This document shows positions 22,861 to 35,200 of a stretch of DNA of 64,000 nucleotides, piece by piece. The translations under genes were made by a program, and so were the position numbers. This DNA comes from Alectoria sarmentosa (lineage: Eukaryota; Ascomycota; Lecanoromycetes; Lecanorales; Parmeliaceae), in NCBI GenBank assembly GCA_009733775.1, contig WOGZ01000007.1, positions 248,001 to 312,000 on the forward strand. The letters run 5' to 3'. Positions within the stretch are counted from its first letter, which is position 1; each line of letters opens with the position of its first letter. The notes under the pieces are model-generated. The model made no database searches. It had not been told where the DNA came from and saw nothing but the letters and a program-made list of their open reading frames with translations.

Positions 22861-24078
22861 GCGAATGTAGTATTTCAAAAAGTAAATACGCTGAGCAGTA
22901 CGTTTCCCTGTTCAGAGTATAATTCGGGTTAGACTAGGCGAAGTCAAGCGTAACCCTAACTGCACTCTAGCTTCTGTGTCCGAGGCTCCGAGGGTCGCTC
23001 TGACCGAGGGACGGTTTGACGCAAGAAAGTCTGGGACCGCCAAAGGCCGCTCCAGCCTCTCGTATCGTATATGAGCGGAGCGAATAGTAGGGCTACGATC
23101 AATCGGTTCCATTTTCTGGCGAGACGCCGTTTCTACGTGCTGACATGCCTCCGTAGGGTACCCGTAGTGGGGAAGGTGCAGCCGGGAAGCCTTAGGCAAC
23201 TAGGCCTTATGTAGCATAGTTAGCTAGCATGTCTCCTGCGGGAGGCTTCAGAGAATTCATCATCCTTTGCTACCAACAAGACTCCATCATCTCCGTCCAT
23301 CATCTTTCGACCGTAGTCCTACTAATCGTGTGAGCGAAGCGAATAGTAGGGTTACGATTGATGTGGCTATCGCCGCTCTGAAAATCACTTTTCAAAGGTG
23401 AGAAGAGGGTCAGTCTAGGTAGGCTGAGAGCGAAGTGAGGGGGTGAGCTTGAGGTTGAGTCGCATGATAGGCTGTGGGGTGTTCGTGTAAAAAATTAGCG
23501 TGGAGAATTTAGAAGGAATGATGGGCTGCCGAGTGCTCGCTCCAGAAAGCCTAGATGCAGCTTGCATGAGCTGACACCAGCGTCAGGCAGATACAATCTA
23601 TCGCACGTCGATGATACGAGGATCTTTCACTCATCCTTGTACAAGAATGTCCTCGGAGGATTCGGCAGCGGCAAAATCGGGCGCAAATTTCGTTTTTCCC
23701 GCAGCGGTGCTAACACTGAATTGGTTAAGCGATGATCTTTTGTCCTACAGGTGCCCAATACCATTCAATTGCCGGTCACCCTCTCGCTGTAGAGATTACT
23801 TGGAATCGTTGCAGCCATGGTCTGGGTGCGAAGGGTATAGATGCCTGGCTCCTTGGAGATGTCTTCTGACGACCGGGACCAATCTACAAAAGACACAAGC
23901 CTTTCGATAGAGCTTATACGTCCGTACCAACTCCTTGTTAGTCTTCGACGATTGCTTTACGTCGTCCTGACAAGAACAATATACTGCGCTGTCCGAGCGC
24001 CGATCAACATCGGTGCCTCTGTTCAAGGTCGCATAGGATTGGTTCCTGACGCCGCCGCTAGCCTAACAAGCTTGCAAG
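22861..24078. other. Non-coding, carries a repeated 30-bp phrase
   Basis: The phrase GAGCGRAGCGAATAGTAGGG plus YTACGATYRAT occurs at about 23072-23101 and 23331-23361 in the same orientation. The second copy is preceded by CCTACTA at about 23318, which can pair with its TAGTAGG. No gene is visible. It may be a repeat-element relic upstream of the PNP-NACHT gene. Confidence 0.4.
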
Positions 24079-27000
24079 ATGGCCACGGCAATACGATTGA
24101 GACCCGAAGACTACACAGTAGCCTGGCTTTGTGCCCTGCCATTGAGCGAGTTGGTAGCAGCAACTGAAATGCTTGACGAGCAACATGAAGCTCTGCGACT
24201 TCGTAACGCGCAAGACGAGAACACCTACACTTACGGGTCTATCAACCATCACAACGTCGTCATCGCATGCTTGCCTCCAGGTCTACCAGGCACACTATCG
24301 GGACTGAGACTTGTGCAGCCTTTGCGCCAAAGCTTCCCAAACTTGATAATGCATCTGTTCGTGGGGATAGGTGGCGGAGTCCCTCGCAATCCCCCTCCAA
24401 AAGATCCTGAAAAAGATATACACCTCGGGGATGTTGCATTGGGGTGGGCAGAGAAGACTGGATATCCAGGTGTTGTGCAGTATGACTTTGTCAGATATCA
24501 TGGTCCAGAGGAGGCTGAGTTGTTGGGTACGTTAGACAAGCCCCACCGCCGGCTGGTAGGAGCCCTGGGGCCCATGTTGAGCGATAGTGTGTCGGGGAAG
24601 AACCCCTTTCATAAGCATCTTGAAAGGTTATCGAAATTGAAGATGTTCTCGCATCCTGGTCTTGAAAGCGACAAACTCTTCATCGCAAAATATCCGCATA
24701 CCGATGATAGCTCCGACGCCAGCTCTTGTACAAAATGCGAGGACAAATATTTAGCAAGACGAACCACGCGGCAAACGCTTGATCCGATCTTTCACCAAGG
24801 GACGATAGCCTCCGGTAATGCCGTAATGGAGAATGCAGAGCGAAGGGACCAGATTAGCCGACAATTTTACCATGCCATCTGCTTTGAGATGGAGGCCGCT
24901 GGAGTAACGGACGATACACGTTGTCTTGTGATACGAGGTATCGCGGACTATGCCGACTCTCACAAGAACAGGTTTTGGCAGAACTATGCTGCGGCGACCG
25001 CAGCGGCCTTTGCGAGACAATTTCTGTTTACCATTCAGCCCTCCGCTGTTACAGATATAGTCTCTGAGAGTACGTATTAGAGTAGCACCAACCCGAAGTT
25101 TTTGTTTTATAATGACCAATTTCATTTCACAAATTAAGCTAGATTCTTGTTGTTGACTCATTGTAGTCTGGTGATACTAATCTTTTGCCAGGGAAAGGGC
25201 GGCTGGAAATTCTACAATGGATGTCTCAAATTGAATACAAAAGACACCATGACGACCTCTCAATAGGTCTATTTCACGGGTCTGGCCAATGGCTATTTGA
25301 AAAGCAAACTTTCACCCAATGGCAGAATGAAAATACATCCTCTGTACTGTGGCTTCGTGGGATACGTAAGTAATCACCGGCGCTAGAGCCCGCTTGTGGC
25401 TAACACGAATACAGATGGGTCAGGAAAGACTAGACTTGTGTAGGTCATTCATTTGTTGATACATTGAGTTGGAAAAGCAGTCCCTGAACTAATGTTGTGA
25501 TGCTGAATCAGATCCATGCTCATTGATAGAATGCTTCATTTCAATTCGACATCAGACAAGCCTCTGAAAGCCTTCTTCTATTGTTCAAGAAGCTCCGCGG
25601 AACCCGAACGTGCAAATCCGACTGAGATCATGCGCGCCCTACTCAGGCAGCTCTCCAGTTCAACTCCTGATCTGCCTGTAAAAGAGCCTGTACTAAGAAT
25701 ATATGAAGCAAAGAAGAGAGAAGCTGAAGAGACTGTCTCTTCCCTCAGCAAGCTTACAATAGAGGAATGCGTTGGGCTGACTCTTGAAATTACCAAGGAT
25801 AATCCGGCAATTATTGTCATTGACGCTCTCGACGAATGTGAGAGGAACACACGGTACAAAATCTTGGAAGCTCTAGGTACTGTAACAAGCAGATCTACGA
25901 AAGCTGTAAAGATCTTTGTTTCTAGCCGCGATGATATCGATATTGTAAGCATTCTATGCCATATCTGACCCTAATATACCTGAGATGCATGTGTATTGAT
26001 AGGTATCAACTCGAGCTGAGGTACGCTTGCTGAACCCCGGTCTCTCTAGATGCTCCATTTAACAGGCTCCAAAAACATCACAATTAGCGGAGAGAACAAC
26101 GGCAATGATATCAAGCGGTTTGCCGAGTCAGGAGTTTGTGATTTGATTTCCAAGAATCCATATCTCCGGGGCAAGATATCCCGAGAGCTTGAAAGTAAGA
26201 TCGTCGAGAACCTCACGAACCGTGCTCAAGGGATGTTTCGTTGGGTCTCGATGTCGTTGGAGACTCTACAATCGGTCAACCATATAAATGATCTAGATGG
26301 GGCTCTTGCAAAGCTCCCCACTGCGCTTCATGATCTCTACACCATGATATATGCAGAGATTTGCCAGACTGGGACTCATGAAAGAGACGTAGTCATAAAG
26401 ACGCTGAAGTGGCTGCTATGCGCTCAACGACTGTTATCCGTAAATGAAGTCCTCGCTGCGCTAAATGAACCGGATATCGAGCTACCTTCAGACCCGGATG
26501 ATCTTTCTAGAAATGAGCAAGTTCTAGCTGCGGAAGACGTGGTCCTTGGACTTTGCCGTAACCTCGTCATTCTGGATTCCGTGAATGGAGTTTTCCGCTT
26601 TGCACACCAGTCCGTTCAAGAGTGGCTCTTAGACCAGCCAGAATTCACAATCCTGGAACAGCATACAGTGGCCGCAGAGAGAAGTCTCGACATATATTTA
26701 GCTGAGTCGCGGCCAGGCTCTATCACGTCAGAGGCGGCGCAGGAGAATAGTATCCTCAAGTCCTATGCAAGGTTATATTGGCCAGTGCATTTCAAGTACG
26801 TTGAGAAGAATCAGTCCACGAATTTGAAAAGGAAAATATCGAGGTTCTTCGCACAAGATTCGAAAGCGCCTGTCTCATATCTGCCGTGGGCGTCTGAGAG
26901 ATTCATCACAAGAGACTCGAACAAGACGACTTCCCCATATCTACAGTGGACCTCCGAGATGTATAAGCACAAGTGGTCAGATTCAGAGCAGTCACTCGAG

Positions 27001-28587
27001 TCGGTCAGATTCGAGCATAGGCTAATTGACGCATCGTCTAAACCAGAGACGTACCTCAATGCAGCGTGTGCTTTTGGATTCCCATCGCTCATGAGGGAAT
27101 ACGGGTTCTCTTCAGCAGATTGCAACCTACGCCAAGCGATCCGTTCCTTTGGAGAATCCACCATAGATCCGGACATTTCACGTCCCTCCACTCATTTGAT
27201 TATTGCTGCGTCGCACGGCCACTACGAAGTGGTGCGCATACTTCTAGAGAAGGGCGTTGATATAAATGCTCGAGATGGGTCGCAGACTTGGGATTGTGTG
27301 GAGGAAGCCCGACGTTTGAACGCTTTGCAAAAAGCTTCAGAGAATGGTCACAATCAGGTGGTGAAGCTGCTGCTTGAAAAAGGAGCCAAAGTTCATGGTC
27401 GATGTCCCGTTCATAGTAGTCCTCTAACATTGGCCTCTGAAAGGGGTCATATGGATGTCGTACAGACACTCTTACATGCAGGAGTAGCTTTCAACACTCC
27501 GGAAGGATTGCATAAAACCCCGTTGCACATTGCGGCATGTTATGGTCACGTCTCTGTGGTGCAGGCTCTTTTAGACCGAGGAGCCAACGTTGACGGTCAT
27601 TGCGGATATCTAGGTCTTGGATCAACTCCATTAGTCGAAGCATCGATGGGAGGTCACGCTGAAGTAGTGAGTAAGTTACTTAACGGAGGAGCCGATATTG
27701 AAGCGAGACCTAAAGCTTTAGATTGTGCGGTAATCTTTGGAAAATATGAAGTGGCTCGGCTGTTGCTCAGAAAGAAGCCCAGGGGCTCCGCTCTCAATCT
27801 GGCGGCTTATGAGGGCCGGAAAGAAACAGTAAAATTTCTACTCGATAATGGAGCTGATGTCAACGCTGAGGATCAAGAATTTAGCGCTCTTTACCTGGCG
27901 GTGGATCGAGGTCACGACGAAGTCGTCCGGCTACTGCTCGAGAAAGGGGCCAACATCAACGCTCGACTGGGGCATGGAAAATCTGGGAAAGCTCTGGCTT
28001 TGGCTGCTGAAAAAGGCTACGAAAAGATGGTACAACTATTACTCGATAACGGAGCTGACGTCAACCCTGAAGATGAACCAGATATCGCTCTTTGGCAAGC
28101 GGTAGATCGAGGTCACGACAAGGTAGTCCGACTGCTGCTCGACAAGGGGGCCAGCATCAACGCTAATGCTAGACCACTTGGAAGGACTTTCCTCAGGGCG
28201 GCTTTCAGAGGCTACAAAGATATAGTACAACTACTGCTCGATAACGGAGCTGATATCGACGCTAAAAGTTGGTGCGGGGAGAATGCTCTTTGGATAGCGA
28301 TGGATGAAGGTCATGAAGAAGTAGTGCAGACACTGCTCGACGCGGGTGCTGGAAAGTGTGGACCAGAACCGAAATATTGTGAGAAGGGTCCCCAGCCTCG
28401 GAGGGGTCTTCTGCATTGGCCAGAAATGCCACGTTGGGAGATCATTCAGGCGTTTGAGTATTCTCTATGTTCTGATCATTTCACGCGGTCAAACATGGTT
28501 CGTCATGGTACGTTTGCACTGATGGAATTCACCGCGAACATAGCCGCTAGAGCCGTAGGGGGTGCGGCGTCCAAGATCCTTAGATAG
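24079..28587 (+). CDS. PNP-NACHT-ankyrin NLR/STAND protein, intact
   Basis: Five exons, 24079-25069, 25192-25365, 25415-25439 (25 nt), 25512-25944 and 26050-28587, encode 1386 residues. All introns (122, 49, 72 and 105 nt) keep frame. Residues ~12-320 form a purine-nucleoside-phosphorylase-like domain (YTVAWLCALPLSELVAA, LFVGIGGGVPR, ICFEMEAAGV, VIRGIADYADSHKN), the N-terminal module of many fungal and animal NLRs. NACHT follows: Walker A GIHGSGKTRLV (~387-396), Walker B AIIVIDALDEC (~496-506), sensor FVSSRDDID. A linker ends RFAHQSVQEWLL, then about 11 ankyrin repeats occupy ~922-1310 (VVKLLLEKGA, MVQLLLDNGADVN). Related PNP-like domains in immune proteins cleave nucleosides or nucleotides; whether this one is catalytic is not shown. 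It is flanked by two diverged direct repeats. No upstream neighbour suggests an operon-like partner. This is the best-supported large gene in the window. Confidence 0.92.
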
Positions 28588-29660
28588 CAGCTCTAGGTGG
28601 CCAAAAATGCGAATGCTCAAATAGTGGCCATCCATCCCGTCATTCCAACAGTGCTGAGTGCCACTAGTGATATATGTTGACACCATAGGATCGTATCTGT
28701 CACGGTTTCCAGCTGCATCCATCATCTGGACTCTTGATCCCCAACAATTTGTCATGGTTTTACCCTTCCTACCTTTTTTATACGGCGCACGGTCCGATAC
28801 CGCACTCACCCTTTCCCTTGTTACAACCGTCTTGGAAGGGATACGCAGCATACATATATATAAAGCTAAGCATAACTTGAGTAAATGCTCTGAAATGTGA
28901 GAGAATACCCGCATCTCGAGGAAAAGCGCCTCTCGCCGCCGCCTTGGAAAACCCAAACCTCCCAGGTGAGCCTTGGAGTTGGTTGAGCGAGGTGAGTTGA
29001 GGCTGCAAGGGTTGGTGGTGCGTTCACAGGTGAGCCGTTTCAAGAGAAGCAATTCGCTGGCTGGCTGTCGAGCGTCCGGCTGCTGATTGATATTTAGTAC
29101 TGCATAAGCTGATATAGAGTTTGATAGATTGATTGATTGATACTTACCTGCATTCCACGGATTTGTCATTACTGTGAGAAGTGAGACTGTGAGACTGTGG
29201 GTTTAGTGAGTTCGCATAGGGGAGTCAGGGATTAAGTAGTAGCCATGACACATGGCTTATCGCATGGAATTGTTTCTGGAAAATGCGGTTGTGGCAGGAG
29301 AACACGTGTGTCATGATGGGGTGGTATTTATATAGGTCTGTTCCTGCATTTATTTGGCAAAAGGCTCTGAAAGAGATGAAATCGAATGAAGAGTCTTGAT
29401 ATTCTTGTTTATCCGCCCGCATTTTATATATATAATTTCTTTTTTTTCGTTTCAGGTTTATGTTGTTTAGAGATGGATGGGGGTTTCCTTAACGCTGGGG
29501 TACGAGAATATGGCTTTGTTTCAGGCCTCTAATTCGCTGCTGGCCCTGGCCCTGGCGCTGGCTGTGGGACAGCCCAATCAATCACTATACCTATCTCATT
29601 TTGTATGCCCCCTCTTTTGTGCGTGTGTGATGTGTGCATTCGAGTTATGCGAGCACTAAT
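28588..29660. other. Intergenic; one uncertain minus-strand frame
   Basis: A minus-strand open frame spans 29169-28489 (226 codons) but overlaps the 3' end of the PNP-NACHT gene. It starts MTNPWNA directly before a good GTAAGT donor, so at most its first codons might be an exon. No domain is recognisable. A short CAAT-type tandem run lies at about 29.13 kb. Confidence 0.3.
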
Positions 29661-29945
29661 CGCTGTGGGAAGGATTTAGATGGGATTAGTGAGCCGGGAT
29701 CTGGAGTTTTGAAATAATTCTTATACGTGTGATCTCTTGTCGATACTTGTACGTCTTCTTAGAGCAGCGGTGGCTGTCAAAGTACTCGCATCGGGATTTT
29801 TTCGGATTGTCTGTGACATGGAAACTTTAACCTGCATTGGAGATATAGTCTTTTACGCCTTGACTATTTAAGCACTCGGATCCGTTTTCAGTAGGATTTA
29901 GGGCGCATTGAAAGGAGGAGTCGATTGCTTGCCTTACATCTGAAC
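29661..29945 (+). repeat. Direct repeat copy B (matches ~22600-22860)
   Basis: Same block order as copy A, including the exact ACTTTAACCTGCATTG and CTTAGAGCAGC. Same orientation, about 7.06 kb away, on the other side of the PNP-NACHT-ankyrin gene. Confidence 0.6.
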
Positions 29946-30850
29946 ACGTGGTCGGAATCATTGTTGTTCAGAGACAGACTTCTCGTCGAGCTAAAGGACA
30001 AGTAGATATGATGCAGAAAATCGGGGTAAGGCAACGTATTATACCTCTTTCTCAGTGCGCATAGATTGATTTGATAATCGGGCCAAGGAGAAAAAGAAGA
30101 GGGGGTGCATATGTATCTAAAAGGTTGTACACGTAAAAGATTTCTTTTTAAAGCACCCTTTTGACAAAGAAAGATGTGTGCTGCTTTGTGTAGGTGCGCC
30201 TTCCCAAATCAGCTAATGAAGAACACACTCGGCCAAAAAAATTCGTCCGATCGTATTTCTTATTCCTAGTCTATTTCCAACACACGTGTCCCCTTCCTTG
30301 ATGTCGGCGCAAAGAATGACTGCTTTGGAAATTTTGGAAACATGTTCCGTCTCTTCTGTGATGAGGACAGGACAGAATACCAAGGCCGCGTGTTTCTTGG
30401 GTTGGGAAATGCATGCGACCTTGTGGTACATCTCGGTTTATGCGAGCTTTGGGGGAAGGGCCGGGGTTAGAAAGGTGATTTCGCACGCATGGAGCGGGCT
30501 TTTTTGGGACTCGGATACCTCAATGGACACGTATTGTACCTAAGTCTGTACGTAAATATATTGAGTTATGGGCTTGTGCGTATGCTGAGTTTGACTTGGG
30601 CGAAGCTTGTGCTTGAGTCGTTTGTTCTTGGGGAGGTTTGTATGAGTGTCTAGACACTAAAGGCATTGGAGAGATTGGAGTCTTGATTGATTACTTTCTG
30701 GCCCGCTCTTTTCATTTCCTTTCCAACCTTTCACGTTCCAAACATGGCAGTGAGAACGGGATTTGCAATTCAAAAGTTTGTCAGGGCTCGAGTACCATTT
30801 CGAAGTGATTCATACATCATAAAGACCGGGTGACATGGGCCTTGCACTCT
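29946..30850. other. Intergenic, nothing recognised
   Basis: About 900 bp downstream of repeat copy B and beyond the 3' end of the Aim6-like gene. Only short overlapping frames. Confidence 0.35.
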
Positions 30851-32251
30851 TCACCCGCCCCAATTCCTCTCCTTGGCCGCCTCCAAATCATCCACGTTCA
30901 ACGCCCCCACCCCCTCCCTCATCAAAACGTCCCAAACATGATCCCGCCTCCCCACCGGCCAGGCAGGCGTATCCCAATACCTAGCCTTCAGTCCTCTTTC
31001 CTCCGCACCCCTGACCTGCCCCCTAATCGTGAGCACCTGCTGCGGCGTGAGCATGCCGTGCCACAACTTGCCTATCTCTTTCTGAAACGACACGGACGCG
31101 TAGTATGAGTTCTCGGCGTTGTATTTCGCGCCGGTGACAAGATTGTCGTAGTCGGTGACGGGTGTGGGGTCGTCGCCCCAGAGCTCCTCGAGGGGCGCGT
31201 CGTAGAAGATGTCTCGGTAGGTGGTGTTGGCGACGAGGAGGGAGAAGGGTGTGTTGCCGGTGCCGACGACTGTGATCAGGCCGGGCACTACGGTCGAGCC
31301 ATCGAAATGTGTCAGCAAGCCTCGGGAGCGGAGGGGTTCGAGGTGCGAGAGCACGGCGGGGAATGTGGAGGGGCCGTCGGTTTTCATATCGATCAAGAGG
31401 ATCAGAGATGTCTTGGGGCTGGTGCTGAAGACTCCATTGAGGTTTGCTGCATTGGATGAGGTGTTGGTGGAGGATTTGTCGTTCAGGGATTTGACTTGGC
31501 TGGGTGTGTTTTCATTCGAGAGGATGGATATTATGGGGTCGATGTAGAGCGATTCCAAGGTTCTTTCTTTGGTCAACGATTTCTGGGAGTGTCCAACGAA
31601 GAGGTCATTGCCAGACAGCCAGACATCGGCTTCGACGCTGGTGCAACCTGCGGCCAGAGCATCGTAGAGAGGTACGTGGCGCCAGTAGTCGTTATGTGAG
31701 TGGCACGGGATAGGGATGATATCGCGGCTGAAGTCTGCGGGTAATTTCGCGGCAGATTGTGTGGGATAATTTGAGAGTCCCCATGAGGCGATGGTCTTTT
31801 GAATATCACTCTGAGGGACGAGACTCCGAAGGTGAATTATGTAGTATATTAACAGCGAAGTCAAAACACTGAACGCAGATGTTAGCCACGCGCCACTGAT
31901 GTCGGGTACGAAGACTACCAACATTACTGCAATGGCTGCTGTGACGGCGAATGACAATAATTTGGGTACTGGCTGTCGTTGCTTTCCCTTCCACCTCTGA
32001 AATGCAGTGCTTGTGCTACTTGGCTGCGACCCCTTGAATACCGGAGGGACAACGGCATTCAACCATGGGAATCTTGGATGTGACTTCTTGACAAATCCTT
32101 CTTCGAGGTTGTCGACTGATGTTTCGCTCTCACTAGATATTGCTGAAACTCGATCTGGGCTAAGTGCGCGTGATTTCCGAGGGTCTCTTTGGCCTTCAAG
32201 GCCGCTGTCACTTTGCGTTGACACTAAAGACACAGACCGATTGATTGACAT
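30851..32251 (-). CDS. Aim6-like membrane-anchored PLC-type phosphodiesterase family protein
   Basis: Single exon of 466 residues. The first in-frame ATG is at 32251 (MSINRSVSLVS); upstream in-frame codons lack an ATG. The first ~95 residues are Ser-rich and polar, followed by two membrane segments (~98-115 LLSFAVTAAIAVMLVVF and ~121-140 LTSAFSVLTSLLIYYII). The rest is a PLC-like TIM-barrel phosphodiesterase domain: CHSHNDYWRHVPLYDAL (His/Asn/Asp around 186-188), then VEADVWL (~205-211), LLIDMKTDG, and a C-terminal LNVDDLEAA. This combination is that of the fungal altered-inheritance-of-mitochondria protein 6 family, whose biochemical substrate is not established. The domain probably faces the lumen or outside of a membrane. 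Length is close to the family norm and the frame is clean. Confidence 0.85.
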   Translation of the reverse strand: MSINRSVSLVSTQSDSGLEGQRDPRKSRALSPDRVSAISSESETSVDNLEEGFVKKSHPRFPWLNAVVPPVFKGSQPSSTSTAFQRWKGKQRQPVPKLLSFAVTAAIAVMLVVFVPDISGAWLTSAFSVLTSLLIYYIIHLRSLVPQSDIQKTIASWGLSNYPTQSAAKLPADFSRDIIPIPCHSHNDYWRHVPLYDALAAGCTSVEADVWLSGNDLFVGHSQKSLTKERTLESLYIDPIISILSNENTPSQVKSLNDKSSTNTSSNAANLNGVFSTSPKTSLILLIDMKTDGPSTFPAVLSHLEPLRSRGLLTHFDGSTVVPGLITVVGTGNTPFSLLVANTTYRDIFYDAPLEELWGDDPTPVTDYDNLVTGAKYNAENSYYASVSFQKEIGKLWHGMLTPQQVLTIRGQVRGAEERGLKARYWDTPAWPVGRRDHVWDVLMREGVGALNVDDLEAAKERNWGG

Positions 32252-35200
32252 TGCAGAAGCAGCGAAATAGACTGAAGTTAGGCGGAGCGTATGTATTGAC
32301 GCAAATTTAACACGTGGAGGACCTTGAACAAACAATGATGGGAGTGGCGGAGGAGCTGCAAACGGAAGTCCGATCTATTCAAGAGGGACGAGGGCATCAG
32401 GCATCCTTTTCTCACCGCTAAGAAATATAAGTAGTCGGCGCTCTCGTCGATACGAGGGGCTCGCCCGCTTAAGACACAAATCGCAGGCTGTCCATTTTCG
32501 CACAGCCCGTCGCTACAACCCCATGAAACTTCAAAAAGGCTGTCTCCGCGATCCTGCGAGACAGCTCGCACAGCATGCATAGAGGCGCAGTCATATCCAA
32601 ACGCGCGCACACCTAACACTCAAAGACTTCGACGTGGAGCATTCGGTACGACAGAATCCTCGCTTGTCCAACAATGGACGTTTCTTGTGGGGTGACTTTC
32701 GTTCGGCCACTAAGCTGGATGTGCAGTAGTTTGGACCAAGACAAGATGGCATCATCGAGATAGTGTTTGCGCAATTGCCTTTCTCGCCCTTTCAAATGGT
32801 TGCACAATCTCTCATCTGGAGAATGCCGCCAAACCACAAACGATGACGGCTACCATCCCACACCTAACTACTTGCGCTGTTAGGCTTGGGCCATACCGTG
32901 GTAGCAGGCATCCAGCAGAAAGCGAGAGCCTAGACCATGATTTTTGAAAATATCTCTAGGCTTTTTGGGGGAGGGTGTAGCGAATTCCGAGGTAGACTCT
33001 CTTTCGCGCTGTCTGTAAGAGAGGAAATACGAGGGTCGCTAATGAGCCTGATTCTAGGCACCAGCGCTTGCAGACAATTCGGCTGTAAGACATTGCCCGC
33101 AGCACAATGCGGGATTGAGGTGCGGATGATGACACATTGTTTCAGTATACTCGATACTAAAATATTCGCACTGCGTTTTTTTAGACGACGGCAGCCTAGT
33201 ACTTTGTTTCAAGGCATTGCGGGCTGCGGATCATGCATATTCTGCCTCACCGTGCCCGTTTCTAGAGTGAGAGTCATGTGGAAGTGTGTTCATCTATATT
33301 GGAACAGGCGCGTAAAATTCACAATCAGGATTTCGTTTCAGAGTCCGGATGGATTTCTTCGGCGGGATTCTTCAGCCGACCTGCGCCTCCGACAATCAGC
33401 ATGACGACCTCGATGCGACATTTGTGCCATCACTCACTGCTGTCAATTAAAAAGAAGCTGTAGTCAAGACTTATGTTTTCTTTTCGGATGACTAGAGAGA
33501 TGAGACGAGGTGAGAGTGAAAGTGGAAGAGGAAGTTGATGTTTTGAAATGAACTAAGAATAGAGCACGCTACACTAGTGTCGGATAATCCTCGGCTGTCC
33601 CCCAGGACTCAGCCTTGTAGAGACAAGGCTGGAGGAGTTTGAGGCCATCTACGCCAGTCAATTTACGAGTTTCAACTCACGATTAGAAGCGACTCCAGAT
33701 GCAGCGGCATGTAAGACTCCATGCGTCTCCCGACTTGACACGTCCAATGAACCTCATGAGAGCCGCCAGAAGGATGATGCCAAAGGGGTGAAAGCCCAAA
33801 GAAACAGCTGAATTCTCTGAGCCACCCACAGACACCCTTGACAAAAAAAAGCTTGCGCACAACTCAGTGTCGCCTGTTCTTAACTTCGAGCACATGACAA
33901 AGTAGCTCTTCTCTTGAAGAATGCTTCAAAAGTCCGACCATCCGAATAAGTAAGAGGCTCCTTCTCCGTGAAACAAAGTCTAATGCTCGAATCTTCGACC
34001 ATACCATCGCACCAGTACTTTGTTTTCGGCACGATGAACCCCAGCTAATGGAACTTCGAATCCTGAATTCGAAGCTCGTCCTTCGTGGTACTGATAGCTG
34101 CAAAGCTTCAATACCCCAATAACAGCTTTTCTTCAAAGAGCCAAACCGCTTGGTGCTGACAACAATCGCTTTCGGAAATTGTCGTGCAAAAAACAGAATC
34201 AGAAGTCGCAGATATCTGCCACCGTCGCAGACGTCGAAAGAGCCCCAGTCTTTCTTCCCACAATCGATATGGGGTCACCAAAAGGAGATATTTTGTTTAT
34301 ATCGCGCCCGACCTCAATCTCTTAAAAGTGCTCTTCATAGCTGGCACCACATGTCTCGCTATTGGTGAAAGATGGTGAGCAGTGTCCCTTTCCACGTTGA
34401 GTTCATGCAAGACCAAGCTGTTGAGAACTAGGGTGTGGGCGAGATGAGACGACCGCATGCTGAACATAATTTCTTTGTGGCCATAACTCTGTATCAAAAC
34501 CGAAAGCAGTATGTAGACCTGTTCTGGTGTAAGAATCCTTTTCTTCTAATGAATGGCTGTATACTTTTGCAACCGAGCGCATGCGAGATAGCCTTCTGCG
34601 AGCCTTGCTACAGCGTTATGGTGCCAGCAGTCGCTCTTACGATTTCCGAAATATATCATGTTAATTTCGACCGGAGGTATTTATTTGGAAATTCAAGGAT
34701 GAACGCTGGTAGTATTTTGCGCGGTATGTCTTGCGAGTTCAAGGATAGAGAACAAGAGATCGCGATACCTGGTTTGGGAAGGTTGTATTGTCCGCGAATG
34801 CTTCGCGATCAAACGAGCATGGTGAAATGCTATAGCTACTGACAACCGCGTAGTCAACGAGAAATGATATGGTGCTTCTCATAATTAGATGGTGTGGTTT
34901 AAAGGTTCTGCGGTCGTTTACTTAAAGTCAATGTGCTATTGATGAGTCTTGAATATGTACATCTGAGTTGAAATGACAGGATTGTAAGGGTCAACGGACA
35001 GTATCTTCGCTCAGCGACGGCCATTTTCGGGAATTGCTTGGCAAAGCTACTTGGATGAATCGCTCAAGGCCAACGTCGTCCTCGAATGCCTTTGGGCTCA
35101 TCAAACCCAAGGATCTGCTCAATAACACCAACATTGGGCTTCTTAAAGGTTCAGAAAGAGTCTGTCAAAGACCCCCAACCGCTCCGTCTTGAGAAATTGT

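Noticed and set aside
28489..29169. 226-codon minus-strand frame as a gene
   Set aside because: It runs antisense into the 3' end of the intact PNP-NACHT gene and has no recognisable motif. Only its first few codons precede a splice-like donor.
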